The notes under the pieces: model-generated
Told to the model about the DNA's origin: nothing
Databases searched by the model: none
Seen by the model: only the letters and a program-made list of their open reading frames with translations
Part shown: positions 31,360 to 40,719 of the stretch, piece after piece
Numbering within the stretch: the first letter of the stretch is position 1
How the letters are laid out: each line of letters opens with the position of its first letter
Made by a program: the position numbers and the translations under genes
Source of the DNA: DAIODI01 sp046349255
Lineage (GTDB): Bacteria > Pseudomonadota > Alphaproteobacteria > Rhizobiales > Aestuariivirgaceae
Reading direction: 5' to 3'
DNA: 64,000 nt
Assembly (NCBI GenBank): GCA_046349255.1
Contig: JAXMCR010000004.1
Span: 558,001 to 622,000 of the forward strand

Positions 31360-33357
31360 ATGAGCGCCTACATCCTGCCGGCGGTCTTTGCGCTGTTCGT
31401 CTGGTGGTTCTCCACCGGCGTCATCATCTTCCTCGACGGCCTGCCGCAGAAGACCTTCAAGTGGAGCATGATCGGCGCGACCGCCATGCTCGCGCTGTCG
31501 CTCTACGGCGTTGCGCAGACGGCCGGCGACACCTCGGTGAAGGCCGCCTACTGGGCCTTCACGTGGGGCCTGCTCGCCTGGGGCTGGCAGGAGATCTCGT
31601 TCTACATGGGTTACGTCACCGGCACGCGGAAGGAACCGTGCCGGGACGGCTGTTCGGGATGGCCGCACTTCATCCATGCGATCCAGACCTCGATCTGGCA
31701 CGAGCTTGCGATCATCGCCTCCGCCGTCGTCGTCGTCTGGATCTCGTGGGGCCAGCCGAACCAGATCGGCATGTGGACCTTCATGATCCTCTGGTGGATG
31801 CACCAGTCGGCGAAGCTCAACGTGTTCCTCGGCGTGCGGAACCTCAACGAGGAGTTCCTGCCCGAGCATCTCTCCTTCCTCACCGGCTTCCTCAAGAAGA
31901 AGCCGATGAACCTCCTGTTCCCGATCTCGGTGTCGGTCTCGACCGTCATCTGCGTGATGCTGGCGCAGGCGGCGCTTTCTTCGTCGGCGACGCCGTTCGA
32001 GGTGGCGGGCTACACGTTCCTCACCACGCTGATGGCGCTGGCGATCCTCGAGCACTGGCTGCTGGTGCTGCCGCTGCCGGGCGCGGCGCTGTGGCAGTGG
32101 GGCCTCGCCTCGCGCGAGGTGAAGAAGCCGTTCGACGTCGACATCGCGGTGGGCTTCCTCGGCGCGGGCAAGACGACCTTCCTGCGCCGGCTCATGGCGG
32201 AGATCGACCCGGCGCAGAAGACGGTGGCGCTCGTCAACGACTTCTCCGAACTGGGCGTCGACGCCTCGCTCCTCAAGGGATCGGGCGCGGAGGTGGTGGA
32301 ACTGCCGAACGGCTGCATCTGCTGCTCGCTGCGGAAGGATCTTGCGAACCAGCTCAAGGAAGTGGTGAGCAAGTTCGGTCCCGACCGGGTGGTGATCGAG
32401 CCGTCGGGCGTCGCGGACGTCGCCTCGCTCCTGCGGGTGCTGGCGCAGCCGGACGTCGCCCAGCACGTCGCCAGGCAGCGGGTCTACACGGTGATCGACG
32501 CCGGCGCCTTCGTGCGCGACTTCGGCCGGATGCCGGAATACTTCTCGACGCAGGCGAAGCTCGGCGGGCTGTTCATCGTCAACAAGGCCGATGTCGTGTC
32601 GAAGGCGGAGCTCGCGACCGTCAGGACCACGCTGCGCTCGCTCAATCCGGCGGGTGAGATCCACGTGGCGCGCTACGGCGTCGTCGAGGGCGTCAGCGCC
32701 AAGGCGCTCGCCGACCTCGCGCTTGGTGGCGCAGGCGAGGCGGCCGTTGCGCACGAGCACGACGACGATCATGCGCATGCGCACGATCACGATCATGCGC
32801 ATGAGCACCACGATCACCACGGGCATGACCATCACGACCACGGGCACGCGAACGGGCATGCCCACGATCACGGTCATGGACACGAGCACGGGCATGCACA
32901 CGAGCACGCGCATGCGAACGGCCACGCGCATGCGAACGGCCACGCGCATTCGAACGGCCACAAGCATGCAAACGGTGCGCACAAGCGGCCGACTGCATCG
33001 GCGCAGCCGCATGGTCACGGTCACGACGACCACGACCACGACCATCATCACGCCGACGAGGCGCTGGGCTTCACGCACTGGTCGACGCGTCTTCAGGGAT
33101 CCTGCGACCAGGACGGGCTCTCGAGCGTGCTCGACAAGGTCGTGAAGGGTTCGTTCGGCGAGATCGAGCGGATGAAGGGGATCGCCCGCACGCATGGCGG
33201 CTGGATCAACTTCGACGTCGCCGGCGGTCGCGCCAGCATCACCGCCTTCGCCGCCGGCGCGGGCGAGGAACCACGAGTCATGGCGATCGGCCGGTCGGTG
33301 GACCGGGCGGCGCTCGAAGCAGCCTTCGACGTGTGCAGCGTCAAAACGGTGAACTGA
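31360..33357 (+). CDS. puhE: PuhE fused to a His-rich COG0523 metal-chaperone GTPase
   Basis: One uninterrupted 665-residue frame with AGGAGG before its ATG. Residues 1 to about 255 are PuhE (DUF3623), a membrane protein with about seven helices that affects photosynthetic complex assembly (start MSAYILPAVFALFVWWFSTG; LPQKTFKWSMIGA; ILWWMHQSAKLNVFLG). From about 260 a CobW/COG0523 GTPase follows: P-loop GFLGAGKTT at 265-273, the metal-binding NGCICCSL with cysteines at 319, 321 and 322, and NKAD at 408-411. Residues about 465-565 hold some 40 histidines. A CobW C-terminal domain (GFTHWSTRLQGSCDQDGLSS) ends the protein. COG0523 GTPases load Zn, Co, Fe or Mn into client proteins. The join has no internal Met. 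Neighbours acsF (di-iron) and hemA suggest metal delivery at the pigment-assembly membrane, which is inference. Confidence 0.9.
   Translation: MSAYILPAVFALFVWWFSTGVIIFLDGLPQKTFKWSMIGATAMLALSLYGVAQTAGDTSVKAAYWAFTWGLLAWGWQEISFYMGYVTGTRKEPCRDGCSGWPHFIHAIQTSIWHELAIIASAVVVVWISWGQPNQIGMWTFMILWWMHQSAKLNVFLGVRNLNEEFLPEHLSFLTGFLKKKPMNLLFPISVSVSTVICVMLAQAALSSSATPFEVAGYTFLTTLMALAILEHWLLVLPLPGAALWQWGLASREVKKPFDVDIAVGFLGAGKTTFLRRLMAEIDPAQKTVALVNDFSELGVDASLLKGSGAEVVELPNGCICCSLRKDLANQLKEVVSKFGPDRVVIEPSGVADVASLLRVLAQPDVAQHVARQRVYTVIDAGAFVRDFGRMPEYFSTQAKLGGLFIVNKADVVSKAELATVRTTLRSLNPAGEIHVARYGVVEGVSAKALADLALGGAGEAAVAHEHDDDHAHAHDHDHAHEHHDHHGHDHHDHGHANGHAHDHGHGHEHGHAHEHAHANGHAHANGHAHSNGHKHANGAHKRPTASAQPHGHGHDDHDHDHHHADEALGFTHWSTRLQGSCDQDGLSSVLDKVVKGSFGEIERMKGIARTHGGWINFDVAGGRASITAFAAGAGEEPRVMAIGRSVDRAALEAAFDVCSVKTVN
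32752..33054 (+). repeat. Histidine-rich low-complexity segment
   Basis: The coding DNA consists of imperfect CAC/CAT-GCG/GAC/GGC repeats, translating to alternating His with Asp, Ala, Gly and Glu and several HANGHAH units. It lies within the PuhE-GTPase fusion and can bind many divalent metal ions. Such repeats expand and shrink easily, so length probably varies between strains. Confidence 0.9.
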
Positions 33358-33369
33358 GGGGATCAGGCG

Positions 33370-34584
33370 ATGGACTACGAGTCATTCTTCCGCGAGGAAC
33401 TTGAGGGTCTGCGCGCGGAAGGGCGCTACCGGGTGTTTGCCGACCTTGCGCGCCAGAAGGGGTCGTTCCCGAAGGCGGACCACCACCATTCGGACGGCGT
33501 GCGCGACGTGACGGTGTGGTGCTCGAACGACTACCTCGGCATGGGCCAGCACCCGAAGGTGCTGGAAGCGATGCACGAGGCGCTCGAGAAGTGCGGGGCC
33601 GGGGCCGGCGGTACACGGAACATCTCGGGCACCAACCACTACCACGTGGAACTCGAGAAGGAGCTCGCCGACCTGCACGGCAAGGAAGCGGCACTGCTGT
33701 TCACCTCGGGCTACGTGTCGAACTGGGCGACGCTGTCGACGCTTGCGGCAAAGCTCCCCGATTGCGTGGTGCTGTCGGACGCCGGCAACCACGCCTCGAT
33801 GATCGAGGGCATCCGGCACAGCCGGGCCGACCGGGTGATCTTCCGCCACAACGACGTGAAGGACCTCGAGAGGAAGCTCACCGAAGTGGCGCCGGGCCGG
33901 GCGAAGCTGGTGGCGTTCGAATCGGTCTACTCGATGGACGGCGACATCGGGCCGCTGAAGGAGATCGTCGAGGTCTGCGAGAAGCACAACGCGCTCACCT
34001 ACCTCGACGAGGTGCACGCGGTGGGGCTCTACGGCCCGCGCGGCGGGGGTATCGCCGAACGCGAAGGGCTGATGGACCGGATCGACGTGATCGAGGGGAC
34101 GCTCGGCAAGGCCTTTGGCGTGATGGGCGGCTACATCACGGGGTCTGCGGCGCTGATCGACTTCGTCAGGAGCTTTGCGTCGGGGTTCATCTTCACGACC
34201 GCACTGCCGCCGGCGGTTGCGGCGGGGGCGATCGCCAGCATCCGGCACCTGAAGGGGTCGGACTTCGAACGGCAGCGGCAACGCCGGCAGGTGGCGCTCT
34301 TACGCAAGCGGCTGGACCAGATCGGCATCCCGTACATGGCGAACGAGAGCCACATCGTGCCGGTGATGGTGGGGGATCCGGTGAAGTGCAAGTGGATCTC
34401 GGACTGGCTGATGGAGACGCACGGGATCTACGTGCAGCCGATCAACTACCCGACGGTGCCGCGGGGGACGGAGCGGTTGCGGATCACGCCGTCGCCGCTG
34501 CACACCGATGCCGACATCGAGGCGCTCGTCTCCGCCCTCAACGAACTCTGGCGCCAGTGCGCCCTCTCCCGCGCGGTGGCCTGA
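33370..34584 (+). CDS. hemA: 5-aminolevulinate synthase
   Basis: A 404-residue PLP enzyme that condenses glycine and succinyl-CoA, the first step of tetrapyrrole synthesis by the Shemin route of Alphaproteobacteria. Typical stretches are [60 protein letters not shown] and the PLP lysine in [14 protein letters not shown]. It starts 12 bases after the PuhE fusion. A second ALAS gene elsewhere in the genome is likely, as in Rhodobacter, but cannot be seen here. Confidence 0.96.
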   Translation: MDYESFFREELEGLRAEGRYRVFADLARQKGSFPKADHHHSDGVRDVTVWCSNDYLGMGQHPKVLEAMHEALEKCGAGAGGTRNISGTNHYHVELEKELADLHGKEAALLFTSGYVSNWATLSTLAAKLPDCVVLSDAGNHASMIEGIRHSRADRVIFRHNDVKDLERKLTEVAPGRAKLVAFESVYSMDGDIGPLKEIVEVCEKHNALTYLDEVHAVGLYGPRGGGIAEREGLMDRIDVIEGTLGKAFGVMGGYITGSAALIDFVRSFASGFIFTTALPPAVAAGAIASIRHLKGSDFERQRQRRQVALLRKRLDQIGIPYMANESHIVPVMVGDPVKCKWISDWLMETHGIYVQPINYPTVPRGTERLRITPSPLHTDADIEALVSALNELWRQCALSRAVA

Positions 34585-34604
34585 AACCCTCCGCACCCTG
34601 ACGC

Positions 34605-36140
34605 ATGTACACGCCCGTCGGCCAGCGCCCCGCCTTCGTCCCGAACGTCCGACCGGCGCGGCCGAAGGCGGTGGTGATCGGGGCGGGCTTCGGCGGGCTT
34701 GCCGCGGCGATCCGTCTCGGCGCGCGCGGCTTCGACGTGACCGTGGTGGACCGCCTGGAACAGCCAGGCGGGCGCGCCAGCCTGTTCGCGCAGGACGGGT
34801 TCCGGTTCGACGCCGGTCCGACCATCGTCACCGCGCCGTTTCTCCTCGAGGAACTCTGGGCGCTGTGCGGGCGGCGCCTTGCGGACGACGTGACCCTGAA
34901 GAGCATGTCGCCATTCTACCGCATCCTGTTCTCCGACGGCGCCACGTTCGACTACTCGGGTGACGCCGAGCGCATGCGCGCCGAGGTGGCGAAGTTCTCG
35001 CCCCGGGACGTCGCCGGCTACGAGCGCTTCATGGCGCGGAGCGCCGAGACCTGTCGCATCGCGTTCGAGGAGCTCGGGCACGTGCCGTTCAACTCCGTGA
35101 TGGACATGGCGCGCGTGCTGCCGGACCTCGTGCGGCTGGAAAGCCAGCGCTCGGTCTATTCGGTGGTCTCGAAGTACATCAGGGACCCGCGCCTCAGGGT
35201 CGTGTTCAGCTTCCACCCGCTCCTGGTCGGCGCGAACCCGACGACCGTCACGGCGGTCTACAGCCTCATCGCGCACCTCGAGCGGCGCTGGGGCGTGCAC
35301 TACGCGATGGGCGGCACGAACGCGCTCGTCCAGGGCATGGCGAAGCTGATCGAGGGGCAGGGCGGCACGCTCCGGCTCAATGCCCAGGTCGAGGAGATCG
35401 TGGTGCGCGACGGCGCCGCGCGCGGCGTGCGCCTTGCGACCGGCGAGACCCTTCCCGCCTCCGTGGTCGTGTCGAATGCGGCGGCGTCACACACCTACGG
35501 GAAGCTCGTCGACAAGAGCCACCGCAGGACCTGGACCGACCGCAAGCTCGGCCGCGCGCGCCACTCCATGGGGCTCTTCGTCTGGTACTTCGGGCTCAAT
35601 CGTCAGTACCCGGACGTCCTGCACCACACGATCCTGCTCTCGGAGCGCTATCGCGAGCTCCTCACCGACATCTTCACGCGCAAGGTGCTTGCGAAGGACT
35701 TCAGCCTCTACCTCCACCGCCCGTCCGCGTCCGATCCATCGGTCGCGCCGGCCGGCTGCGACGCGTTCTACGTGCTCTCCCCGGTGCCGAACCTCGACGC
35801 GGCGATCGACTGGTCGACGGCGGCCGAGCCCTACCGGCAGGCGATCGCGCGGCACCTCGACCAGACGCTGCTGCCGGGGTTCGAGCGTTCGATCGTCACG
35901 TCGAAGATCATGACTCCGCTCGAGTTCGAAAGCCGGCTCCTCTCGCCCAAGGGCGCGGGGTTCGATCTCGAACCGGCGCTGTTGCAGTCGGCCTGGTTCC
36001 GGCCGCACAACAAGAGCGAGGACGTCGAGAACCTGTTCCTCGTTGGCGCGGGCACGCATCCCGGCGCCGGCATTCCGGGCGTTCTGTCCTCAGCGCGCGT
36101 CCTCGACCACGTGGTGCCCGATGCCCGGCATTTCGTCTGA
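34605..36140 (+). CDS. crtI: Phytoene desaturase CrtI
   Basis: A 511-residue FAD enzyme that desaturates phytoene to neurosporene or lycopene. The FAD-binding start is AVVIGAGFGGLAAAIRLGAR. GGRASLFAQDGFRFDAGPTI and the C-terminal NLFLVGAGTHPGAGIPGVLS are CrtI signatures. It begins 20 bases after hemA and overlaps crtB by 20 bases. How many double bonds it introduces cannot be told from sequence alone. Confidence 0.95.
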   Translation: MYTPVGQRPAFVPNVRPARPKAVVIGAGFGGLAAAIRLGARGFDVTVVDRLEQPGGRASLFAQDGFRFDAGPTIVTAPFLLEELWALCGRRLADDVTLKSMSPFYRILFSDGATFDYSGDAERMRAEVAKFSPRDVAGYERFMARSAETCRIAFEELGHVPFNSVMDMARVLPDLVRLESQRSVYSVVSKYIRDPRLRVVFSFHPLLVGANPTTVTAVYSLIAHLERRWGVHYAMGGTNALVQGMAKLIEGQGGTLRLNAQVEEIVVRDGAARGVRLATGETLPASVVVSNAAASHTYGKLVDKSHRRTWTDRKLGRARHSMGLFVWYFGLNRQYPDVLHHTILLSERYRELLTDIFTRKVLAKDFSLYLHRPSASDPSVAPAGCDAFYVLSPVPNLDAAIDWSTAAEPYRQAIARHLDQTLLPGFERSIVTSKIMTPLEFESRLLSPKGAGFDLEPALLQSAWFRPHNKSEDVENLFLVGAGTHPGAGIPGVLSSARVLDHVVPDARHFV

Positions 36141-37197
36141 GCGTCCATTTGCAACCGAAGCAGACGTCCGGGCCTGCCGGGCGGCGCTGAAGCACGGTTC
36201 GAAGAGCTTCTACATGGCCTCGCTGCTGCTGCCGCGCCGTGTGCGGGAGCCGGCGGGCGTGATCTACGCCTTCTGCCGCCAGGCCGACGATACGGTCGAT
36301 GTCGAGCGTTCGCCGCTCGCTGCGGTCGACACCTTGCGCGAGCGGCTCCTGTCGGCGGCGCGAGAGCGGCCGCAGAACACGCCGCTCGACCGGGCGCTCG
36401 CCGACGTGCTGGCTCGCCATGCCATCCCGGTCGCGATTCCGGAGGCGCTTCTCGAAGGCTTGGCCTGGGACGTCGAAGGGCGTCGTTACGCCGATCGCTC
36501 TGGCGCCTATGCCTACGCTACCCGCGTGGCCGGAACGGTCGGGGCGATGATGGCGCTGCTCATGGGCGCGCGCTCGGCCGAGCTCGTCAGCCGGGCGGTG
36601 ACGCTTGGGATCGCCATGCAGTTCACCAACATCGCCCGCGACGTCGGCGAGGATGCGCGTGCGGGGCGAATCTACCTTCCCCTTCAATGGCTTGTAGAGG
36701 AGGGGGTCGACCCGGAAGCATTCCTCCGAAGCCCTGTCTATACAAGCTCGATCGCCAGGGTCGTCCGCCGCCTGACGAACGAAGCCGACCGACTCTACGA
36801 CGAGGGACGCACCGGCATCGACGGGCTTCCGGCCGACTGCCGCCCCGGCATCCATGCGGCGCGCCTCCTCTACGGCGAGATCGGCCGGCGCATCCATCGC
36901 GACGGCGTCGACCCCGTTCGCCACCGGAGCGTCGTTCCGCGGGGACGCAAGTTCGCGCTCCTGTCGCGGGCGGTGTGTGACTCCGTGCTTGCAGCCGCGC
37001 CGGTGCCGGTGTCGAATATTCCCGAAGCCAGCTTCCTCGTCGACGCGGTGCTCGCAACGCCTGCACCCGAGACGCCGGACCGGACGCCAAAACTGGCCGC
37101 CCTCGACGAGCGCGCGGGTTGGGTGGTCGACCTCTACAGCCGGCTCGAGGCGCGCGACCGCAACGGCCGCCCGCTGCGGGCGGAGCAGGGGGCGTGA
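36121..37197 (+). CDS. crtB: Phytoene synthase CrtB
   Basis: A 358-residue enzyme joining two geranylgeranyl pyrophosphates into phytoene. Asp-rich motifs for Mg-pyrophosphate are FCRQADDTVDVERSP and IARDVGEDARAGRIYLPLQW. The ATG at 36121 lies inside the end of crtI, and the stop overlaps the GTG of the next small gene. Confidence 0.95.
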   Translation: MPGISSERPFATEADVRACRAALKHGSKSFYMASLLLPRRVREPAGVIYAFCRQADDTVDVERSPLAAVDTLRERLLSAARERPQNTPLDRALADVLARHAIPVAIPEALLEGLAWDVEGRRYADRSGAYAYATRVAGTVGAMMALLMGARSAELVSRAVTLGIAMQFTNIARDVGEDARAGRIYLPLQWLVEEGVDPEAFLRSPVYTSSIARVVRRLTNEADRLYDEGRTGIDGLPADCRPGIHAARLLYGEIGRRIHRDGVDPVRHRSVVPRGRKFALLSRAVCDSVLAAAPVPVSNIPEASFLVDAVLATPAPETPDRTPKLAALDERAGWVVDLYSRLEARDRNGRPLRAEQGA

Positions 37198-37355
37198 GCG
37201 GCTGGGTCAAGCTGATCGAGCCGGTGCTGCTCTACGGCGCGATCTTCGTCTGGGGTTTTTGGGAACTGCACAAGCTCCGCAAGCTGCGGCTTGAGGACGA
37301 GCGCAAGGCGCGCGAGGAAGACGCCCGCGACGGCAACAGCGATCCGAAACCCTAG
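37194..37355 (+). CDS. Small PGC membrane protein after crtB
   Basis: A 53-residue protein from a GTG that overlaps the crtB stop codon. It has one membrane helix (LIEPVLLYGAIFVWGFWELH) followed by a highly charged tail (KLRKLRLEDERKAREEDARD). Similar tiny ORFs follow crtB in other purple bacteria. Function unknown. Its stop codon overlaps that of convergent crtC by two bases, leaving no space for a terminator. Confidence 0.7.
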   Translation: MSGWVKLIEPVLLYGAIFVWGFWELHKLRKLRLEDERKAREEDARDGNSDPKP

Positions 37356-38260
37356 CGCAGCGCGCGCGGTTCTCGGAACGGCAGCATGAACTGCACGATC
37401 GGCGTGTCGAAGCGGTTGAGGTCGAGGCTCTCGTGCACGGCGCGGCACTCCTCGCCGTTCAGCCGCGTCAGCAGTTCGGAGCGCGCGTAGAAAGGCGTGT
37501 CCTCGAGCGTCTTCAAGACGGTAGCGCCAGGCGCCTCGGCGCGCGTGCCGCGTTCGATGCGCCACAGCGACGTCTTCGGCAGCGTGACACGCGAGGCCGG
37601 CGTGAAGGCCGAGACGTCGCCGGTGCGGTCGATCGACAGCGCGAGCGACACGGGCCTGCCCGTCCGCGGCCGCGTTTCGTAGAGGATCGACGCGCCCTCG
37701 CGCTGTGCGCCCCGGCACCAGTCCCAGCCGTGGAACGTCTCCTCGAGCGGTACGTCGCCATCGTTCGAATCGAAGTACCCGGCGCCCTGCCAGGACAGCC
37801 GCGGCTCCTCGAGGTCCACTTCGATGCGCGCGAACGGCGACAGCGGCGACCAGCGGTGCAGCCCATCTTCGTCGAGATGGAACATGCGTCCGGTCAGCGC
37901 CTGCGGGACGAGCCGCACCGTGCCGCGCACGCGGCGCGGAATGGGGCAGCCCACCTCGTCGAATCTCACGGTCAGCGCACGTCCGTCCCATGTCATCGAC
38001 GAGGGACCGATCGAAAACGCGTTCTCGTCCCGCCGCACATGCTGGCGGCCGCGTTCGGTGAAGGCCCAGCGGCGACCGTCCTTGCCGTAGACGGCGACGT
38101 TCAGCGAACAGTGGTTGAACGGATCGCCGCCGCCGCGCTTGCGGGCGAGCCAATAATAGGGCGAGAACACGCTGCCGATGAAGCCGATCAGCGTGATGCC
38201 GTTGCGGCCGTCGTCGCTCAGCCCGTCGACGTACCACCAGATGTAGCCGCGCGGGACCAC
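37352..38260 (-). CDS. crtC: Carotenoid 1,2-hydratase CrtC
   Basis: Hydrates neurosporene or lycopene to hydroxy derivatives. CrtC stretches are IWWYVDGLSDDGRNGITLIG, GSVFSPYYWLARKRGGGDPF and FNHCSLNVAVYGKDGRRWAF, and GYFDSNDGDVPLEETFHGWD later. No ATG is available: the frame is open far upstream inside crtD. The GTG at 38260 just before PRGYIWWYVDG is my best start, giving 302 residues and a 43-base overlap with crtD. It has no clear ribosome site, so coupling to crtD is likely. Confidence 0.9.
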   Translation of the reverse strand: MVPRGYIWWYVDGLSDDGRNGITLIGFIGSVFSPYYWLARKRGGGDPFNHCSLNVAVYGKDGRRWAFTERGRQHVRRDENAFSIGPSSMTWDGRALTVRFDEVGCPIPRRVRGTVRLVPQALTGRMFHLDEDGLHRWSPLSPFARIEVDLEEPRLSWQGAGYFDSNDGDVPLEETFHGWDWCRGAQREGASILYETRPRTGRPVSLALSIDRTGDVSAFTPASRVTLPKTSLWRIERGTRAEAPGATVLKTLEDTPFYARSELLTRLNGEECRAVHESLDLNRFDTPIVQFMLPFREPRALR

Positions 38261-39768
38261 CGGCTTGTCGAACCGAGGTCCGCGATCGCGTTCGAAGCCG
38301 CATTGAGGCCCGACAGCGCCGCCATCGGCACGCCCGGCCCCGGATGCACGCTGCCCCCCGCGAGGTAGAGCCCCGGAATCGCCGTGCGCGACGCCGGCCG
38401 CGCGAACGACGCCTTCCACCCGTGCGACGCGCGGCCGTACAGCGCTCCGCCCGTCGCCGGAAACATCGCCGCGAACTCGCGCGGTCCCGTCGTGACCGGC
38501 GTCGTGGCGCTGGTCAGCGTCAGCCCGCTCGATGCGAGCTTCGCGATCGTCGTTTCGAGGCATCGGTCGAGATCTCCTTGGGAAGGCGGTCGGGTATCGC
38601 CGTCGGCCGGCGCGTTGACGAGCAAGAGGAGGCGCTCGCGCCCGGTCGAGGGCGGAGCGCCATCGAGGCGGTCCTGCGCGCAGACGTAGACCGTGGGGTC
38701 GGAGGGCAGGCGCCGCTCTCCCAGGATCTCGTCGAACTCGCGCTTGTAATCGGCGGAGAAGAACACGCCGTGGCGCGACAGGTCGACGCCCGCCGTCTCC
38801 GCCTCGAGGCAGAACGTCACCGCGCTCAGTGACCGGTTCGCCGCCTCGGTAGGGATCGCGTTGGCGACGCCGGCGCCCAGTCGCCGCGTGCGGATCGCCG
38901 CCTCGTCGCCGTTGTGGATGACGGCGCGCGCAGCCACGCGCTCGCCCGTGTCGAGCACCACGCCGCAAGCACGGCCACCGTCGGTCACGATCTCGGCGAC
39001 GCCTGCGTTGCAACGGATGTCGGCGCCCGCTTTGCGTGCGAGCGCGGCCAGCGCCTCGGCAAGGCGCACCATTCCCCCCTCGACGTACCAGACGCCAGCC
39101 TGCTCGACGTGGGCGACGAGCATCAGGGTCGCGGGACATTCGAAGGGGGAGGATCCGCAGTAGGTGGCGTAGCGGCCGAACAGCTGGCGCAGGCGCGCGT
39201 CCTGGAAGAAGCGCTGCAGCGCCTGCCAGTAGGTCTCGAACGGCCGGATGCGCCAGAGGCCGGCGAGTCCCTTCAGGCCCGCCCCGGTGACCAGCGACAC
39301 CGGTGTCGGCCGTTCCGCGCGGATGAAGCTGCGGTCGAGCGTCTCGAACACCGATTTCGTCTCGGCGCAGAAGCGTCGGTAGTCGTCGGCCGCGCGCGCA
39401 CCGGCAAACGCACCGATCGCCGCGGCCGACCTTTCGCGATCGGCGTAGAGGTCGAGGGGGCCGTCCGTCCCCCACCAGTGCCGTGCGAGCACCGCGGCGG
39501 GCCGCGTCGGCACCAGCGCGTCGAACGAGGCGCCGGCCGCCGCGAAGATGTCCTCGAACACCGCCTTCATGGTGAGCACGGTTGGCCCGGCATCGATGGG
39601 ACGCCCGCCCGGGGCAACGGTGCGCATCTTGCCGCCGGGCACGGCGGCCTTCTCGAAAACCCGCACGGACACCCCGCGCGCGGCCAGCGTCAGCGCGGCG
39701 ACGAGACCGCCGATTCCTGCTCCGACGATGACGACAGGCGTCTCGCCCAAGACCTCGTGCCTTTCCAT
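38218..39768 (-). CDS. crtD: Methoxyneurosporene/hydroxycarotenoid 3,4-desaturase CrtD
   Basis: A 516-residue FAD enzyme starting MERHEVLGETPVVIVGAGIG. GGKMRTVAPGGRPIDAGPTV and the C-terminal PGLYLAGGSVHPGPGVPMAA identify CrtD among CrtI relatives. It adds the 3,4 double bond after CrtC has hydrated the chain. A TTG six codons upstream is possible, but the ATG at 39768 matches the usual start. It diverges from crtE with two PpsR-type operators between. Confidence 0.93.
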   Translation of the reverse strand: MERHEVLGETPVVIVGAGIGGLVAALTLAARGVSVRVFEKAAVPGGKMRTVAPGGRPIDAGPTVLTMKAVFEDIFAAAGASFDALVPTRPAAVLARHWWGTDGPLDLYADRERSAAAIGAFAGARAADDYRRFCAETKSVFETLDRSFIRAERPTPVSLVTGAGLKGLAGLWRIRPFETYWQALQRFFQDARLRQLFGRYATYCGSSPFECPATLMLVAHVEQAGVWYVEGGMVRLAEALAALARKAGADIRCNAGVAEIVTDGGRACGVVLDTGERVAARAVIHNGDEAAIRTRRLGAGVANAIPTEAANRSLSAVTFCLEAETAGVDLSRHGVFFSADYKREFDEILGERRLPSDPTVYVCAQDRLDGAPPSTGRERLLLLVNAPADGDTRPPSQGDLDRCLETTIAKLASSGLTLTSATTPVTTGPREFAAMFPATGGALYGRASHGWKASFARPASRTAIPGLYLAGGSVHPGPGVPMAALSGLNAASNAIADLGSTSRWSRAATSGGTSTG

Positions 39769-39780
39769 TGATCCGACGAG

Positions 39781-39824
39781 TGTCAATTTCGCTTGATAGT
39801 TCGTGCTGTCAAGTTATTATGACA
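39781..39824. promoter_or_regulatory. Paired PpsR-type operators between crtD and crtE
   Basis: TGTCAAGTTATTATGACA (39807-39824) matches TGT-N12-ACA exactly. TGTCAATTTCGCTTGATA (39781-39798) differs by one base in the last triplet. The 8-base gap is the spacing known for cooperative PpsR/CrtJ binding. They would control both divergent genes. Confidence 0.65.
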
Positions 39825-39849
39825 CACGCGTTTGCCAACGGAGGTTGAC

Positions 39850-40719
39850 ATGGACGCCATGTCGCGGATCGAGCGGACCCTTGAGGCCGCGATTGCCAGG
39901 GCATCCGGTCCGCAGGCGCCGCCATTGCTGGCGCAGGCGCTTTCCTACGCGGTGTTTCCGGGCGGCACGCGGTTGCGACCGCGGCTCTGCCTCGCCGTCG
40001 CCGCGGCTTGCGGCGATCACGATCCGGCGCTTGCCGATGCGGCGGCCTCCTCCATCGAACTCCTGCACTGCGCCTCGCTGGTGCACGACGACCTGCCGTG
40101 CTTCGACGACGCGGCCACGCGGCGCGGCAAACCCTCCGTACACAAAGCATTCGGCGAGCCGATCGCCGTTCTGGTCGGCGATGCGCTGATCGTGCTCGCC
40201 TTCGAGGCGCTTGCCCATTCGGCGACGAAATCGCCGGAGCGGCTCGCCCCCGTCACCCTCATCGTCGCGCAGTCCGTCGGCATGCCCTCCGGCATCGCGG
40301 CCGGCCAGGCGTGGGAATGTGAACCGTCCCCGCCGCTCGGCGATTACCAGCGGGCGAAGACGGGCGCCTTGTTTGCAGCCGCGACCGCGGCCGGCGCTGC
40401 GGCGGCCGGCCATGACATCGCCGGCTGGCGTCTCCTCGGCGAACGGCTGGGCGAGGCCTACCAGGTCGCCGACGACATCCGCGACGTCGAGTCGAGCCCG
40501 GAAGAGCTCGGCAAGCCCGTCGGCCAGGACCAGCTCTTCGGGCGGCCGAGCGCCGTGACGCAGTATGGCGTCCAGGGCGCAAAACACCTTCTCGAGGAAC
40601 TCGTGGACGGCGCGATCGACGCCATTCCAGCGTGCCCGGGCGCCTATCTGTTCCGCAAGCTCGTGGTGGCCGAAGCGAACCGCTTCCTGCCCAAGGACAT
40701 CGCCCGTCGCGCCGCCTGA
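39850..40719 (+). CDS. crtE: Geranylgeranyl pyrophosphate synthase CrtE
   Basis: A 289-residue prenyltransferase that supplies GGPP for both carotenoids and the bacteriochlorophyll tail. Asp-rich motifs are HCASLVHDDLPCFDDAATRR and YQVADDIRDVESS. GGAGG (39840-39844) precedes the ATG. It heads the crtEF-bchCXYZ-puf superoperon, and its stop overlaps crtF (TGATG). Confidence 0.95.
   Translation: MDAMSRIERTLEAAIARASGPQAPPLLAQALSYAVFPGGTRLRPRLCLAVAAACGDHDPALADAAASSIELLHCASLVHDDLPCFDDAATRRGKPSVHKAFGEPIAVLVGDALIVLAFEALAHSATKSPERLAPVTLIVAQSVGMPSGIAAGQAWECEPSPPLGDYQRAKTGALFAAATAAGAAAAGHDIAGWRLLGERLGEAYQVADDIRDVESSPEELGKPVGQDQLFGRPSAVTQYGVQGAKHLLEELVDGAIDAIPACPGAYLFRKLVVAEANRFLPKDIARRAA

Noticed and set aside
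32752..33054. Repeats considered as a CRISPR array or tandem noncoding repeat
   Set aside because: Units are short, in frame and encode a continuous His-rich segment; there are no spacers.
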